DNA of 43,792 nucleotides from Gordonia aichiensis NBRC 108223 (GCF_000332975.1 NZ_BANR01000031.1:1-43792), one strand, 5' to 3'; shown: positions 16,494 through 25,797, counted from the stretch's first letter. Notes: generated from the sequence alone by a model not told the origin. A program made the numbers and translations.

Positions 16494-16524
16494 CCGCGTC
16501 GTCGAACATTCTTTGTGACCTGCA

Positions 16525-18837
16525 TCACTGGCACGGTCGACGTTTCAACTGCAGTTTCGATGCGGTGTACCCGATGAGCACCACACCGAGTAGCGCGAGC
16601 ACGCTGGTCGCCAGGAGCGCGTTTCCGAAAGCGGGCTCCCAGAGGTGGGCTCCACGAGTCTGCGGGGCCAGCGGAGCGATCGCCCGCAGATCGACAGCCA
16701 TCGCCGAGGCCGCGTACCCCCAGTACGACGGGAAGAGCCACGCGAACTGAGACAGGACCGGCGCGTCGAGCCGAAAGAGCCCACCGCAGAACACCAACTG
16801 CGAGATGACGAGGATGACCAACGGCGGCATGGTCTGCTCGTTGGACCTAACGGTAGCCGAGATAGACAGTCCGACAAGCACACTCACACACGCGATGGCT
16901 GCTACCGCGCCGAGTAGCTCGATCGGCGCCACCCCCAGAACCCCTCCCGACGGCAACCCCTTTCCCAGGTAACAGATCACCACCATCACCATCGATTGCG
17001 CGATCGCCGCACCGAAGTAGACACCGATCTTGGCGGTCAGGTACGCGCCGGGACGCAGTCCGACAGCGCGCTCGCGTTCGAAGATGTCGCGTTCGCCGAC
17101 CAGATCACGCACTGTCAGCGCGGTGCCCATGAAGCAGGCGCCGATCACCAGGATCACGAGAATCTGCAGCGACTCGCCCGCGGTGTCTGGGGTCTTGTTG
17201 ACGTTGAATCCCGCGCTGCCGGGAATGACCAGCGTGAGCAGCCCCAGCACGAGTGGCATCACCCCGAGAAAGGTGAGATATCCCGGGTCGGCGAGGATCA
17301 GTCTCGTCTGTCGGCGGGCGATTGTGCTCGCCTGCCGCTGTGCACTGGTCTGGGGCGGGGGTAGGACCGACGCTCGTGCAGTCGATCGACGCCGGCGGGA
17401 GGTTCGTCCCTCGGTTCGCGCCAGGTGCCTGCGGTGCGCATCATCGGGATGGCTTGCCACATAGGCGAAGATCTCGGCCCAGTCGCTGCTGCCGAGCGCG
17501 GGCGTCACGTCGGTCGGGCGTCCGCAGAACGCGGTCTTACCGCCAGGCGCGAGCAACAACACCTGATCGCACAGCGCGAGGTGTGTCAGCGAATGCGTGA
17601 CGACGACCACGGTGCGGCCTGCGTCGGCCAGCCGACGCAGGGTGAGCATCACCTGGCGGTCGAGCGCGGGATCAAGACCCGATGTCGGCTCGTCGAGGAT
17701 GAGAAGTGAGGGACCGGTGAGTAATTCCATCGCCACAGACGCCCTTTTGCGCTGTCCGCCGGAGAGTGCGTCGACGCGGGTGTCGAGATGCTCGGACAAC
17801 TGCAGTTCGTCGAGCACTCCTGCGATCACATGATCGCGATCGGCTGTGGTGAGATCCTCGGGCAGGCGGAGTTCAGCAGCGAACCGAAGCGCCTGGCGCA
17901 GAGTCAGTTTCCGATGCAGCACGTCGTGCTGCGGAACCATGCCGATGCGGGTGCGCAACGACTCGTACTCTGCGTGGACGTCGTGCCCGTCGTACAACAC
18001 CCGGCCCGCGGTCGGCACACTCAGGCCTGCGACGACCGTCGACAGCGTCGACTTGCCCGCTCCGGACGGGCCGATGAGTGCGGTCAGTGTACCGGGCCCA
18101 GCGGCGAGATCGACGTCGTGGAGCAACTCCTTGTCACGATCGACGACGAGCCTGACACTCTCGACCTGCAGCCCTCCTCCGGCGGTGACCGCCCCAGCCG
18201 AGACGAGACCGGCGCCGCGAACGACAAGGTCTGTGTTGCCGACGGTGACCACGTCGCCGTCGGCAACTGCAGCCCGACCAATCCTTACCCCGTTCACGAA
18301 CGTGCCGTTGACGCTGCCGAGATCCTCGAGGTGTAACGCATCCGGTCCGGCAACGAACCGCGCATGCCGTCGCGACACCAGCACGTCGTCGACGACGAGA
18401 TCACTGCCGGGTGCGCGGCCGATGAGTGTCACCCGCGCGGCGCCGAACCCGACGTCGCCGGTCACGGATGGCTCGTCGATCGCGGCAGGCGGGCACTCCT
18501 CCCATTCCGACGGAACCGGGGTCGGCTCATCGGACGCCAGCGACACAACCAGCACCGGCGCCGTCGCAGGAGAACCGAGGTGCACCACCGCCGTGGACGT
18601 GATCGGGAGATCCACCACCATTGCCCCGGACGAGACGATCATCGCTGCGTCCACACTGACGAGATGCCATGTGTCGCAAATCCATTCGATCACCAGGTGA
18701 TGTTCACGCACGTCACTGTGATCGACGACGATGTCGTTGTCCTGCGCGGAGCCCACCGTGATCCGCGCGGCGTCCCCGAGCGCGTACACACGCGATTCGA
18801 CGCTCACGCTGCCGCGAATGGGAGCAGTGGTGGTCAT
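16525..18837 (-). CDS. FHA-domain ABC transporter (Rv1747-like)
   Basis: The protein of about 770 aa joins two FHA-like domains, one ABC ATPase and an ABC-2 membrane domain. FHA1 (about 14-98) is degenerate; FHA2 (138-207) has the phosphothreonine-binding residues GR...SRRHAR...SVNGTFVNG. The ATPase has Walker A GPSGAGKST (256-264), LSGGQ (358-362), Walker B LLILDEP and H-loop His415. Six membrane segments follow from about 524. Mycobacterial Rv1747 has this layout and is controlled by a Ser/Thr kinase, so phospho-gated export is likely; the substrate is unknown. ATG 18837 is preferred over an upstream start at 18891, with GAAGG 14 bp upstream. Confidence 0.93.
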   Translation of the reverse strand: MTTTAPIRGSVSVESRVYALGDAARITVGSAQDNDIVVDHSDVREHHLVIEWICDTWHLVSVDAAMIVSSGAMVVDLPITSTAVVHLGSPATAPVLVVSLASDEPTPVPSEWEECPPAAIDEPSVTGDVGFGAARVTLIGRAPGSDLVVDDVLVSRRHARFVAGPDALHLEDLGSVNGTFVNGVRIGRAAVADGDVVTVGNTDLVVRGAGLVSAGAVTAGGGLQVESVRLVVDRDKELLHDVDLAAGPGTLTALIGPSGAGKSTLSTVVAGLSVPTAGRVLYDGHDVHAEYESLRTRIGMVPQHDVLHRKLTLRQALRFAAELRLPEDLTTADRDHVIAGVLDELQLSEHLDTRVDALSGGQRKRASVAMELLTGPSLLILDEPTSGLDPALDRQVMLTLRRLADAGRTVVVVTHSLTHLALCDQVLLLAPGGKTAFCGRPTDVTPALGSSDWAEIFAYVASHPDDAHRRHLARTEGRTSRRRRSTARASVLPPPQTSAQRQASTIARRQTRLILADPGYLTFLGVMPLVLGLLTLVIPGSAGFNVNKTPDTAGESLQILVILVIGACFMGTALTVRDLVGERDIFERERAVGLRPGAYLTAKIGVYFGAAIAQSMVMVVICYLGKGLPSGGVLGVAPIELLGAVAAIACVSVLVGLSISATVRSNEQTMPPLVILVISQLVFCGGLFRLDAPVLSQFAWLFPSYWGYAASAMAVDLRAIAPLAPQTRGAHLWEPAFGNALLATSVLALLGVVLIGYTASKLQLKRRPCQ

Positions 18838-18889
18838 GACCGATCCGCCTTCTCGAAAGAGCGCTGCGCGTGTCCACGCCGCAACGACC

Positions 18890-18934
18890 ACCGGGCGGTG
18901 GCCTCCGCGATCCGCAGTGAGGCTACCGCCCGGT
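18890..18934. terminator. Long hairpin between the repeat-protein and ABC genes
   Basis: ACCGGGCGGT pairs with ACCGCCCGGT, and after one mismatch GCCTC pairs with GAGGC, giving a 15-bp stem. It lies 39 bp downstream of the minus-strand stop at 18973 and 53 bp before the ABC start at 18837. It probably ends the repeat-protein transcript and separates two transcription units. Confidence 0.65.
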
Positions 18935-18972
18935 GTGGGGTTGAACGATGGTTGCTTCGCGAGTAGCGCGAC

Positions 18973-20250
18973 CTAGACCGAGGTGTCTCCGTGCACGTCG
19001 GCGTGCGCGTCCGTCTGCGCTCCGTGATCCTCGTAGGCGTCCGCGTCGGTGCCGTACGTCTCGTGCGGCGCAGCCGACTCGTCATGTGCCGACGGGTCGG
19101 TGGCGCCGTCGGGGCCGCCGTAGATGTAGCTCACGGTGTCCGCGTTGCCGTCGCCGTCCGTGTCGGTGAGCACGGTGTCGGGCACACCGTCATGGTCGAC
19201 GTCGAGGACCGTGGTGTCGAAGCGTCCGTCGTGATCGCTGTCGATGAGCTTGACGTCGGGAGTGCCGTCCTGGTTCAGGTCGAGCGTCGCGCTCGTGACC
19301 TTGCCGTCTGCATCAAGGGTGTCGACCTCGCGGACCTCGCCGGCGGGGTCGAGGATCGCACGCAGGTCTGCATGCCCGTCGCCATCCGAATCGGATTCGA
19401 CGACGGTGGTGCCGTCCTGCCCGGCGTAGGCGACGGTGTCCATCGTGCCGTCACCGTCGGCGTCACCTTCGACCAACGTCACGTTGCCCGAATCGTCGAG
19501 GTAGGCATTCAGATGATTACCCGCATCGTCGGTGAGGTGGACGACGTCGGCCTTGCCGTCACCATCGGTGTCCACCGCGGAATCCGCGTGCAGGCCACTC
19601 TCGGACTCGGCGGGCGTCTGCTCGGGCGCCGACGTCGGCGTGGGTGCAGCAGCCTCAGGGGCTGCAGCCTCACTCGGAGCCGCAGCCTCACTCGGAGCCG
19701 CAGCCTCGTTTGGGGCAGCACTGGGAGCCGGCGCGTCACCGGGTGCGGCAGCCTCCGGTGAGTTGTCTGAGTGCGCGTCGGCAGGGCTCGCCTGGTTCTG
19801 CTGATCCGACTTCTCTTCGTAGGGCTCGTCGGGGCTGATGTTCGGCTTGGCATCCTGATCCGACGCCGGGGTCGGTGCCTGCGCGTCGGCGGGGGCCGAG
19901 TCGTTCTCCGGGACCTGCGTACTGGTCGGCGCCTGTGCGTCAGCGGGGGTCTGGCCCGAGTCCGCGGCGGATGCGGACGGATTGGATGCGGACGGATCGG
20001 ATGCGGACGGATCGGATGCGGACGCGGTCGCGCCGAGGTCTTCTCCGCTGACGGTGCCTGCGGGCTTGCCGTTCTCGGTGAAGGTCACGTCGCCGTTGTC
20101 ACCGATGACCGCGTCGATCTTGTTGCCGGCGTCGTCGTGCATGTGGACGGTCTCGGGAACGCCGTCGTGGTTGGTGTCCTCGACCGAATCGGTGGTGAGG
20201 TTGCCCTCGACGTCGAGTCCAGCCAGCTTGGGATCGGGTGTGCCGCTCAT
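18973..20250 (-). CDS. DxDxDG-repeat acidic protein, no signal peptide
   Basis: The 425-aa protein is very acidic. An N-terminal unit (about 20-62) contains DTNHDGVPETV. Then comes an Ala/Pro/Ser linker (about 70-220) made of SDPSA and APSEA tandem repeats. A C-terminal array (about 225-385) holds at least seven calcium-loop-like motifs: DTDGDGKADV, DADGDGTMDT, DSDGDGHADL, DLNQDGTPDV, DSDHDGRFDT, DVDHDGVPDT and DTDGDGNADT. The motifs resemble thrombospondin-3 or dockerin calcium loops, normally found outside cells, yet no Sec or Tat signal is visible. Export by another route, or a cytosolic role, must be considered. It lies between the Hsp70 and ABC genes behind promoter element A. Confidence 0.8.
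   Translation of the reverse strand: MSGTPDPKLAGLDVEGNLTTDSVEDTNHDGVPETVHMHDDAGNKIDAVIGDNGDVTFTENGKPAGTVSGEDLGATASASDPSASDPSASNPSASAADSGQTPADAQAPTSTQVPENDSAPADAQAPTPASDQDAKPNISPDEPYEEKSDQQNQASPADAHSDNSPEAAAPGDAPAPSAAPNEAAAPSEAAAPSEAAAPEAAAPTPTSAPEQTPAESESGLHADSAVDTDGDGKADVVHLTDDAGNHLNAYLDDSGNVTLVEGDADGDGTMDTVAYAGQDGTTVVESDSDGDGHADLRAILDPAGEVREVDTLDADGKVTSATLDLNQDGTPDVKLIDSDHDGRFDTTVLDVDHDGVPDTVLTDTDGDGNADTVSYIYGGPDGATDPSAHDESAAPHETYGTDADAYEDHGAQTDAHADVHGDTSV
19655..20030. repeat. In-frame tandem repeats in the linker-coding region
   Basis: Two short coding arrays lie here. One is an 18-bp unit (CTCACTCGGAGCCGCAGC) from about 19670, encoding APSEAA. The other is a 15-bp unit (GATGCGGACGGATCG) from about 19975, encoding SDPSA. 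Near-identical units indicate recent slippage, and linker length is likely to vary between strains. Confidence 0.75.
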
Positions 20251-20316
20251 GTCAGATCTCTTTCTCTTCGTGCCCGTGCGTCTGAGTTCTGCGCCTGCCG
20301 GGCTTGCTTGTTGCGT

Positions 20317-20353
20317 TCAGGGATTGGATGCAACCACGTACGGAAAATGTTCC
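20317..20353 (-). promoter_or_regulatory. Shared promoter-like element, copy A
   Basis: On the minus strand it reads GGAACATT, 14 bases, then GCATCCAATCCCTGA. It is identical in length to copy B and matches it at 14 of 15 bases in the 3' block. The 5' block fits an ECF -35. It ends 66 bp before the DxDxDG protein start and sits just past the Hsp70 stop, so that gene is probably expressed separately from the upstream dynamin-Hsp70 unit. Confidence 0.55.
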
Positions 20354-20358
20354 GCGGG

Positions 20359-22215
20359 TCAGGAAATCAATCCGGACCTGCTCAGAAACGTCTTGCCGTC
20401 GTCGATCGACTTGAGTCCGAAGACGGTCATACCCAGGTTGGTCGACGTGTTCGCGTACGAGGCGGTGTAGGACTTGGTGCCGGTCCCCGCCTCTATCTCC
20501 GCCGCGGACACACGCGCCGAGTCCTCCACGAGAGTCCCCTTGCCGTCACTCATCGTTCCGTTCCGCAACGAGGTGATGGTGCTGCCCACCTTCGTCGAGT
20601 CGGAGTAGAAGCTGATGAAGCCGTTGATTCCGTATGACTCCGTCACGAAGAACGGCGCAAGCGGGCCGTCCTTCTTGATGTTGCACATCATGTCGAGTGC
20701 GCCGCTCTCCGTGAAGTCGCTCTTGCGGCAGTTCTCAACGCCGTTCTGCAACCCTGACGGCAACATCGAGTAGAGCTGTTTCTCATCGGTGACGATCGCG
20801 CTCCCGTTCGCGGCTGTCTGTGCAGCGGCCGTCGAACTGCCGCCGGCTTGATCCGGCTCGTCATCGCCACCACCACGGTTCGCCAGAGCGACACCCCCGA
20901 TCACGATGCCCACCAGGGCGACGACGGCCACCCCGGCCAGTGCCAGTCGACCCCACTTCCGTCCACCCGATGAGGACTGCTGTGGCGGGGGTGTGCCCGC
21001 GACACGCTGGTGATCCGACGCCGGTTGTGCCGGACCGGGCTGGTACCCGCGGCTCGCCTGCGGTGACGTCGGAGCGAGCAGCTCCGAGGCGCTCGGCGCC
21101 GTCGGGCGTTCACGGGTGTCACCACCGCGATCACCCACAGCCGTCACCAACGCGCCTTGTGCGACAACGGTTTTCGGATCGTCGAGGGTCGCGACCGGTC
21201 CGACCTCGCCGAGCCGCTGCTGGATCAGTGGAATGCGTGACGAACCGCCGGTGAGGTAGAGCGCGGTCAACTGGTCCGGTTGGGTGATACCCGCGTCGAG
21301 AAGCGTTGCCCTGGTCAGCCGAAGCGCCTGCTCGGCCGCTGGGGCGATCAGTTCGTCGAACTCGTCGCGGGTGATCTGCAGGGTTTGACGCCCCTGCGGG
21401 GTGTTGTTGATCGTGATGGTTGCCGAGGGCGCCTCGGACAGCAGTTCCTTGGCACTCCTGATGGACTCCTGCAGACTCTGCACCACGTCGACGGGGGCCC
21501 GCCGACGCAGCCACTCGACGAGTTCCGGGTCGCGGTCTGCGAGTCGTTGCTCCACCCACCGCTGGATGAGCGCGTCGATGTTCTTGCCACCCAGACCGTT
21601 GTCGCCCCGCGCAGCGATCACCTGGAAGGCGTTGGGCCCGGTCACGGTCAGCACAGCGATGTCGAGGGTGCCGCCACCGAAGTCGAAGACCGCGATCCGA
21701 GCACCGGGCTGCATCGCATGCGAACGGCTGTAATGCGCCGCGGCAGCACGAGGTTCGGAGATCGTGCTGATTCGCGACCGGTCGATTCCCGCCCGCATCG
21801 CCGCCTCGACCAGCACGCCGACCTGTTGCGGTGCCCACGCCTCGGGATGGGTGAGAACCACTTGCGCCGGTAGCGTTCCGGCGTGCGCGGCCTTGCCGCG
21901 ACCGATGATCGCCGACATCACGGCAGCGACCGGCAACGCCGACGGCAGCGTGTACCCGGCGATCACCGTCGTCGGCGCGCCTGTGATCAGGCGCTTGGGA
22001 GAGGCGACGAACCCGGTCGGATTCTGCTGAGCGAGATTACGGGCGGGTTCGCCCACCGATATCCGGTCAGGCGCAGCGACATAGACACTCGACGGCATCA
22101 AGTTGCTGGTGTGCGAGAGCGACAACGTCTCGATGCTTCCACTCGTCGCGCCCGAGTGAGCGGCAGCGGAATTCGACGTGCCGAAGTCGATGGCCAGAAT
22201 CCAGGTCGGTGACAT
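20359..22215 (-). CDS. Membrane-anchored Hsp70-like protein with extracytoplasmic tail
   Basis: The 618-aa protein starts with an Hsp70/actin-like ATPase (1-360). Phosphate-1 is AIDFGTSNS (8-16), phosphate-2 VFDFGGGTLDI (176-186) and the adenosine motif LTGGSSRIPL (321-330). A normal Hsp70 peptide-binding domain is missing. A Pro/Gln/Ser linker, a membrane helix (423-446) and an extracytoplasmic domain of about 170 aa follow. That domain has Cys496 and Cys511, able to form a disulfide. DnaK-type folding work is therefore unlikely; transmembrane coupling of ATP state to an outside domain is inferred. It lies 42 bp after the IniC-like gene. Confidence 0.88.
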   Translation of the reverse strand: MSPTWILAIDFGTSNSAAAHSGATSGSIETLSLSHTSNLMPSSVYVAAPDRISVGEPARNLAQQNPTGFVASPKRLITGAPTTVIAGYTLPSALPVAAVMSAIIGRGKAAHAGTLPAQVVLTHPEAWAPQQVGVLVEAAMRAGIDRSRISTISEPRAAAAHYSRSHAMQPGARIAVFDFGGGTLDIAVLTVTGPNAFQVIAARGDNGLGGKNIDALIQRWVEQRLADRDPELVEWLRRRAPVDVVQSLQESIRSAKELLSEAPSATITINNTPQGRQTLQITRDEFDELIAPAAEQALRLTRATLLDAGITQPDQLTALYLTGGSSRIPLIQQRLGEVGPVATLDDPKTVVAQGALVTAVGDRGGDTRERPTAPSASELLAPTSPQASRGYQPGPAQPASDHQRVAGTPPPQQSSSGGRKWGRLALAGVAVVALVGIVIGGVALANRGGGDDEPDQAGGSSTAAAQTAANGSAIVTDEKQLYSMLPSGLQNGVENCRKSDFTESGALDMMCNIKKDGPLAPFFVTESYGINGFISFYSDSTKVGSTITSLRNGTMSDGKGTLVEDSARVSAAEIEAGTGTKSYTASYANTSTNLGMTVFGLKSIDDGKTFLSRSGLIS

Positions 22216-22257
22216 ATGCGTGGGGGTGTCCTGTGTGCTGCTCGGTGAGCCGGATGC

Positions 22258-23691
22258 TCACCTGGTGGTTGTCGGTGTGGTCAAGGGGGTGTAGCTGCGG
22301 ATGAGAGTGACGAGCGCAGCGTCCTCCGCCGCCGAACTGGTCGCCAACGACCGCTGATGGGCCATCGCCAGTCGACGCTGCGCTTCCGCGGCGACGGCGT
22401 GCGACGGCGCTGTCGCGGGCAGTCCGACTCTGCCCGGCACCGAGGTTGCACGCAGGATGGTGTGCAGTTCCTCGGTCACCGGGGCATGAGGATCGGTGCG
22501 GAGCATGCGCTGGTAGTCCTCGAGCACGGTGACCAGATGCAACTCGGGTGTGTTGCGAAGCCCCATTGTCAGGGTCCGGATGTGGTCCCTGGCCGGATGG
22601 GTGAAGGCCAACTGATCGAGCCGGGCAAGGATACGGTGTGCCCGGTGCAGGACCGCGAATCGGGCTGTCGACGTGCTCAATGCCCGACGCAGTTGGTCGA
22701 CACCCGACAACGAGGTCAACCATGCGTTGAGTTCCGCTGCTCCGCGTGCGGCGACGCTTCTGCCGTTGAGAACGCCGTACTCCCCGAGCAGCCCCAGGAG
22801 GCGTGCACGGACGTGCGGCGGCAGCTCACTGCGGACGTCGTCGTTGTCGAACGTGCGCACCACGTCGAGACGCGACAGAGGGGTGAGCCGGGCCAGCGCC
22901 GCGGCCAGTTCTTCGGTCAGCATCCCCGTGTGGCTCGTCTGCGCCATCAGTCCGGAAATCGGCAGGACGTCACTGACTGTCTCCGACAGCTGCTTCGCCA
23001 GAACTCGTGCATGCTCGGCGGCGTGCGGGATCGGGTCACGTCGACCGAGCGCACCCTCGCCGAACGAATCGGCGCGTGAGAGGACACCGAGCATGTTGAG
23101 CGGGGTGAAGGGTAACTGGGAGAGAAACTCGATCTCGTCGGTGCGTGGCGCCGCGTCGAACAGGAAGACCGCCGCATCGGCATCGACCGACGCGGTGCGC
23201 GTCTGCTCGAATCCGTCGATCACCGCACGCCGAGTCGCCGTGTCGTTCTCTGCGGTCAGCGTCGACAGTCCCGGGGTGTCGATGAGTGTCAACTGGCGTA
23301 GCGAGGCCGACGGCATCCAGCGCTCGACGAACTGGATCTCCGACGAGGGCAGCGGGAGCTCCACAGGCTGATGTGCGTGTACGGCGACCCGATGGCGTCG
23401 ACCGTCGATCCCGACGATCTCTGCACGCGACGGGCTGCCGTCGGAATACACGGTCACCACGTTGGTGGCCTCGAGCGCGGCCGTCTCGGCGACGGGCGCG
23501 CCAATCAACGCGTTGACCAGCGTCGACTTACCTGCCTTCAACCGTCCGACGATCACCACTCGGGGCGGTGACCACAGAATGGTCCCGATGGAGTTCGCGT
23601 GTTCAACGAGGTCACCACCGAGCCCGGCGAGCTGACGCAGACCGCGATCGAGGACTGCGTGCACCGGGTCGTTGCCCGATTGGGCGGTCAT
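22258..23691 (-). CDS. Dynamin-family GTPase, IniC-like
   Basis: The 477-aa dynamin-like GTPase has the G1 P-loop GRLKAGKST (49-57), a G2 Thr region ALEATNVVTVY, G3 DTPG (138-141) and G4 SRAD (205-208). A helical region follows and no clear transmembrane segment, as in mycobacterial IniC. Its ATG overlaps the upstream dynamin stop (ATGA at 23688-23691), so the two proteins are probably made in fixed ratio. IniA and IniC are known in mycobacteria from the isoniazid-induced iniBAC operon and act in membrane remodelling. Order here is IniA-like then IniC-like, and an Hsp70 gene follows. No iniB homologue was recognised. Confidence 0.88.
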   Translation of the reverse strand: MTAQSGNDPVHAVLDRGLRQLAGLGGDLVEHANSIGTILWSPPRVVIVGRLKAGKSTLVNALIGAPVAETAALEATNVVTVYSDGSPSRAEIVGIDGRRHRVAVHAHQPVELPLPSSEIQFVERWMPSASLRQLTLIDTPGLSTLTAENDTATRRAVIDGFEQTRTASVDADAAVFLFDAAPRTDEIEFLSQLPFTPLNMLGVLSRADSFGEGALGRRDPIPHAAEHARVLAKQLSETVSDVLPISGLMAQTSHTGMLTEELAAALARLTPLSRLDVVRTFDNDDVRSELPPHVRARLLGLLGEYGVLNGRSVAARGAAELNAWLTSLSGVDQLRRALSTSTARFAVLHRAHRILARLDQLAFTHPARDHIRTLTMGLRNTPELHLVTVLEDYQRMLRTDPHAPVTEELHTILRATSVPGRVGLPATAPSHAVAAEAQRRLAMAHQRSLATSSAAEDAALVTLIRSYTPLTTPTTTR

Positions 23692-25592
23692 CGTCTGACT
23701 CCGTCGAGGTACTTCTCGGCCGATGCGATCCGCTTGTCGACGACCTCGAGATTCGACGTCAGACGGGTCACCGTCTTCTCCCTGGAGGCGGCGTCGGCTT
23801 TCGCTGTCTTCTGGACCTCGTTGATCGTGTTCTGCAGGGTCTCGATGTTCTCCCGCAGATAGTTTCGGTAACGGATGACGATCTCAGGGCGAGACTGCGC
23901 GACAGCACTGTCGAGGAGCCTGCCCGTCGCCGCCTTGGTCGCTGCAATGGTTTCCCGCAACCAGGTGAGCAGGTTGGCCTTACCCGCCCGGATCGCGCGG
24001 AATCCGAGGTTGACACCGACCCACACCGTGCCGACGACGACCCCGACACCCATGAGGGCACTGAGGCCGAGTATTCCGCCGAGCGTCGACGACCCGACGA
24101 CGCCCATCGTCAGCAAGGTCGGATCCAGCAGACCGTGACGTTTGCTCGCGACCTGGTGGGTTTCAATTCGCTTGTCCTGCATGGACTCGACGATCTGCGT
24201 GCGCAACTCTTCCCACACCGTTGGATCGTCCGCGAACCGGGGTGAGATCACGGTGTCGTGCAGACGCTGGAGGAAGTCGGCGAGTGTCTGAGCCATCGCC
24301 AACTGCAGGTCGGCGTGCATGTCGGCGGTGAACTTCTGCTCGCTGCGGCGCAGCACCTGCATGCCATGCTTGTTGACGTAGAGCGTCCACTTGTCGCGCA
24401 CGTCGTCGAGACGCCGCTCGAGATCGTCGACCGCTTGCTGACGCAGCAGCGTGAGATCGCGTGCGAGATACTGTTCCCACTCACGCGCCTGCTCCTGTAG
24501 TTCGGTGAGCCGGTCACGCTCGGCCGTGAGGTCGGGAAGCGCCTCGGCGCCTGCCTGAACCGCGTCGAGTTCTCGGGAGATTCTCCCGCGTACCACTTTC
24601 AGTCCCTCGAGACAGGTCCGCACAGCGTCGACCTCCGGCAGGGCAGCCGCGGCGTCGAGCCTGCGTGCAAGCTCGCTGCGCAATGACGCGATACCGCTCT
24701 CGTCCTCGAGACGCTCACGTTCGCCGTGGTCGGAGAGCTCGGCGGAGATCGACGCGAGAAGGCTCGACACTCCGAATACCGGGAATGGACGTCCGATCTC
24801 GCGGGTGAGCAGACGCTCGTTCTCGCCCACGATCTCGCGCCAGCGCCGAAGGTGCTTGTCTGTCTTGGTCACCACCACGATCACCGAATCGACAGTCGAC
24901 GACGCCTCTCGCACGAACTCCATCTCCGGTGCCGTCAAGGGCGACGACGCATCGCACACCAGCACCAGCACACACGCCTGCTGCGCCGACTGGGCTGCCA
25001 GTTTGGCCAGTCCGACGTCGAGGCCGCCGACTCCCGGGGTGTCGACCAACGTCATGTCGGACACGCGCGCGGCCCGTACCGCCACCGCGGCCGACGTCGG
25101 CAACTCCTCGACCTGAGAGTCACGGACCTTCGCACCGTCGGTGGTCACCCACTGCGCGAGTTCGTCGACAGGTGTCGTCCGCGTCGTCCCGGACGGGAAG
25201 AACAGTTCGGCGGTTTCTTCGACGTCGAGGCCGGAATCGACGGTGACGGATACGGCTGCCGACGAGGTGACCTCGACGCCGACGGGACACAGGTCGCGCT
25301 GTCCGACCAACGCGTTGACCAGCGAACTCTTGCCGCGCTGAACTTCGCCCACCACGACGACCGTCCGCGTCTGGCGGTCGCGCGCGAGTTTGGTGGCCGC
25401 CACATCGGCGAGGGCGTCCATCTTGTAGGCGCGCAGCACGGTGCAGGCGGCTTCGACAATGGCAGACGCGTCACCCGCGGCGGCCTGGCCGTCCGCGGCA
25501 TTGCGCGCTTGTGCACCCATCGCCGTCTCATTCTCCGATTCGTCTCGTATTCGGCGCGCAACGGCACCCGCATAGCCGGATCGGAGTGCCAT
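23688..25592 (-). CDS. Dynamin-family GTPase, IniA-like
   Basis: The protein of about 634 aa has G1 GEVQRGKSS (82-90), a G2-like VTSSA, G3 DTPG (184-187) and G4 TKTD (242-245). A long helical stalk with coiled-coil segments (about 340-430) follows. A Gly/Val-rich hydrophobic region (about 490-530) is a probable membrane-insertion paddle, and the C-terminal helix is long. This is the layout of the IniA/bacterial dynamin group, which binds and cuts or remodels membranes from the cytoplasm. The first codon is a good start; an internal ATG 24 codons on is the alternative. It heads the minus-strand unit, divergent from the lipoprotein pair. Confidence 0.88.
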   Translation of the reverse strand: MALRSGYAGAVARRIRDESENETAMGAQARNAADGQAAAGDASAIVEAACTVLRAYKMDALADVAATKLARDRQTRTVVVVGEVQRGKSSLVNALVGQRDLCPVGVEVTSSAAVSVTVDSGLDVEETAELFFPSGTTRTTPVDELAQWVTTDGAKVRDSQVEELPTSAAVAVRAARVSDMTLVDTPGVGGLDVGLAKLAAQSAQQACVLVLVCDASSPLTAPEMEFVREASSTVDSVIVVVTKTDKHLRRWREIVGENERLLTREIGRPFPVFGVSSLLASISAELSDHGERERLEDESGIASLRSELARRLDAAAALPEVDAVRTCLEGLKVVRGRISRELDAVQAGAEALPDLTAERDRLTELQEQAREWEQYLARDLTLLRQQAVDDLERRLDDVRDKWTLYVNKHGMQVLRRSEQKFTADMHADLQLAMAQTLADFLQRLHDTVISPRFADDPTVWEELRTQIVESMQDKRIETHQVASKRHGLLDPTLLTMGVVGSSTLGGILGLSALMGVGVVVGTVWVGVNLGFRAIRAGKANLLTWLRETIAATKAATGRLLDSAVAQSRPEIVIRYRNYLRENIETLQNTINEVQKTAKADAASREKTVTRLTSNLEVVDKRIASAEKYLDGVRR

Positions 25593-25797
25593 CAGAAGTG
25601 GCTCCGGACCCGACAGGGCGTGAGTCTAACGTCCCGCCCCCTGGACCGCGTCAACTAGACGACGTGAATGACGCCGGTATCCCGTCCACGGAGGTCGTGT
25701 AATAGCCTCCTGAGCGAAGCGCCCGAAAGGGTCACCGAAAGTGCGAATACGCAGCACTGGGTATCAATGCGCACCATTGACGAAGGCGAGAGGCACC
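25593..25797. promoter_or_regulatory. Divergent promoter region between dynamin and lipoprotein genes
   Basis: These 205 bp separate the minus-strand dynamin unit from the plus-strand lipoprotein pair and must hold promoters in both directions. TTGACG and a TAGACT-like sequence occur on the minus strand at about 25660-25625, but spaced 20 bp, so they are not a confident sigma-70 promoter. The 37-bp shared element was not found here. Confidence 0.35.

Noticed and set aside
19978..19992. Third copy of the promoter element's GGATTGGATGC
   Set aside because: It lies inside the coding 15-bp repeat of the DxDxDG gene and lacks the 5' block, so it is coincidental.
24726..25658. Plus-strand frame of 310 aa over the IniA-like gene
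   Set aside because: Antisense shadow; GTPase motifs are on the other strand.
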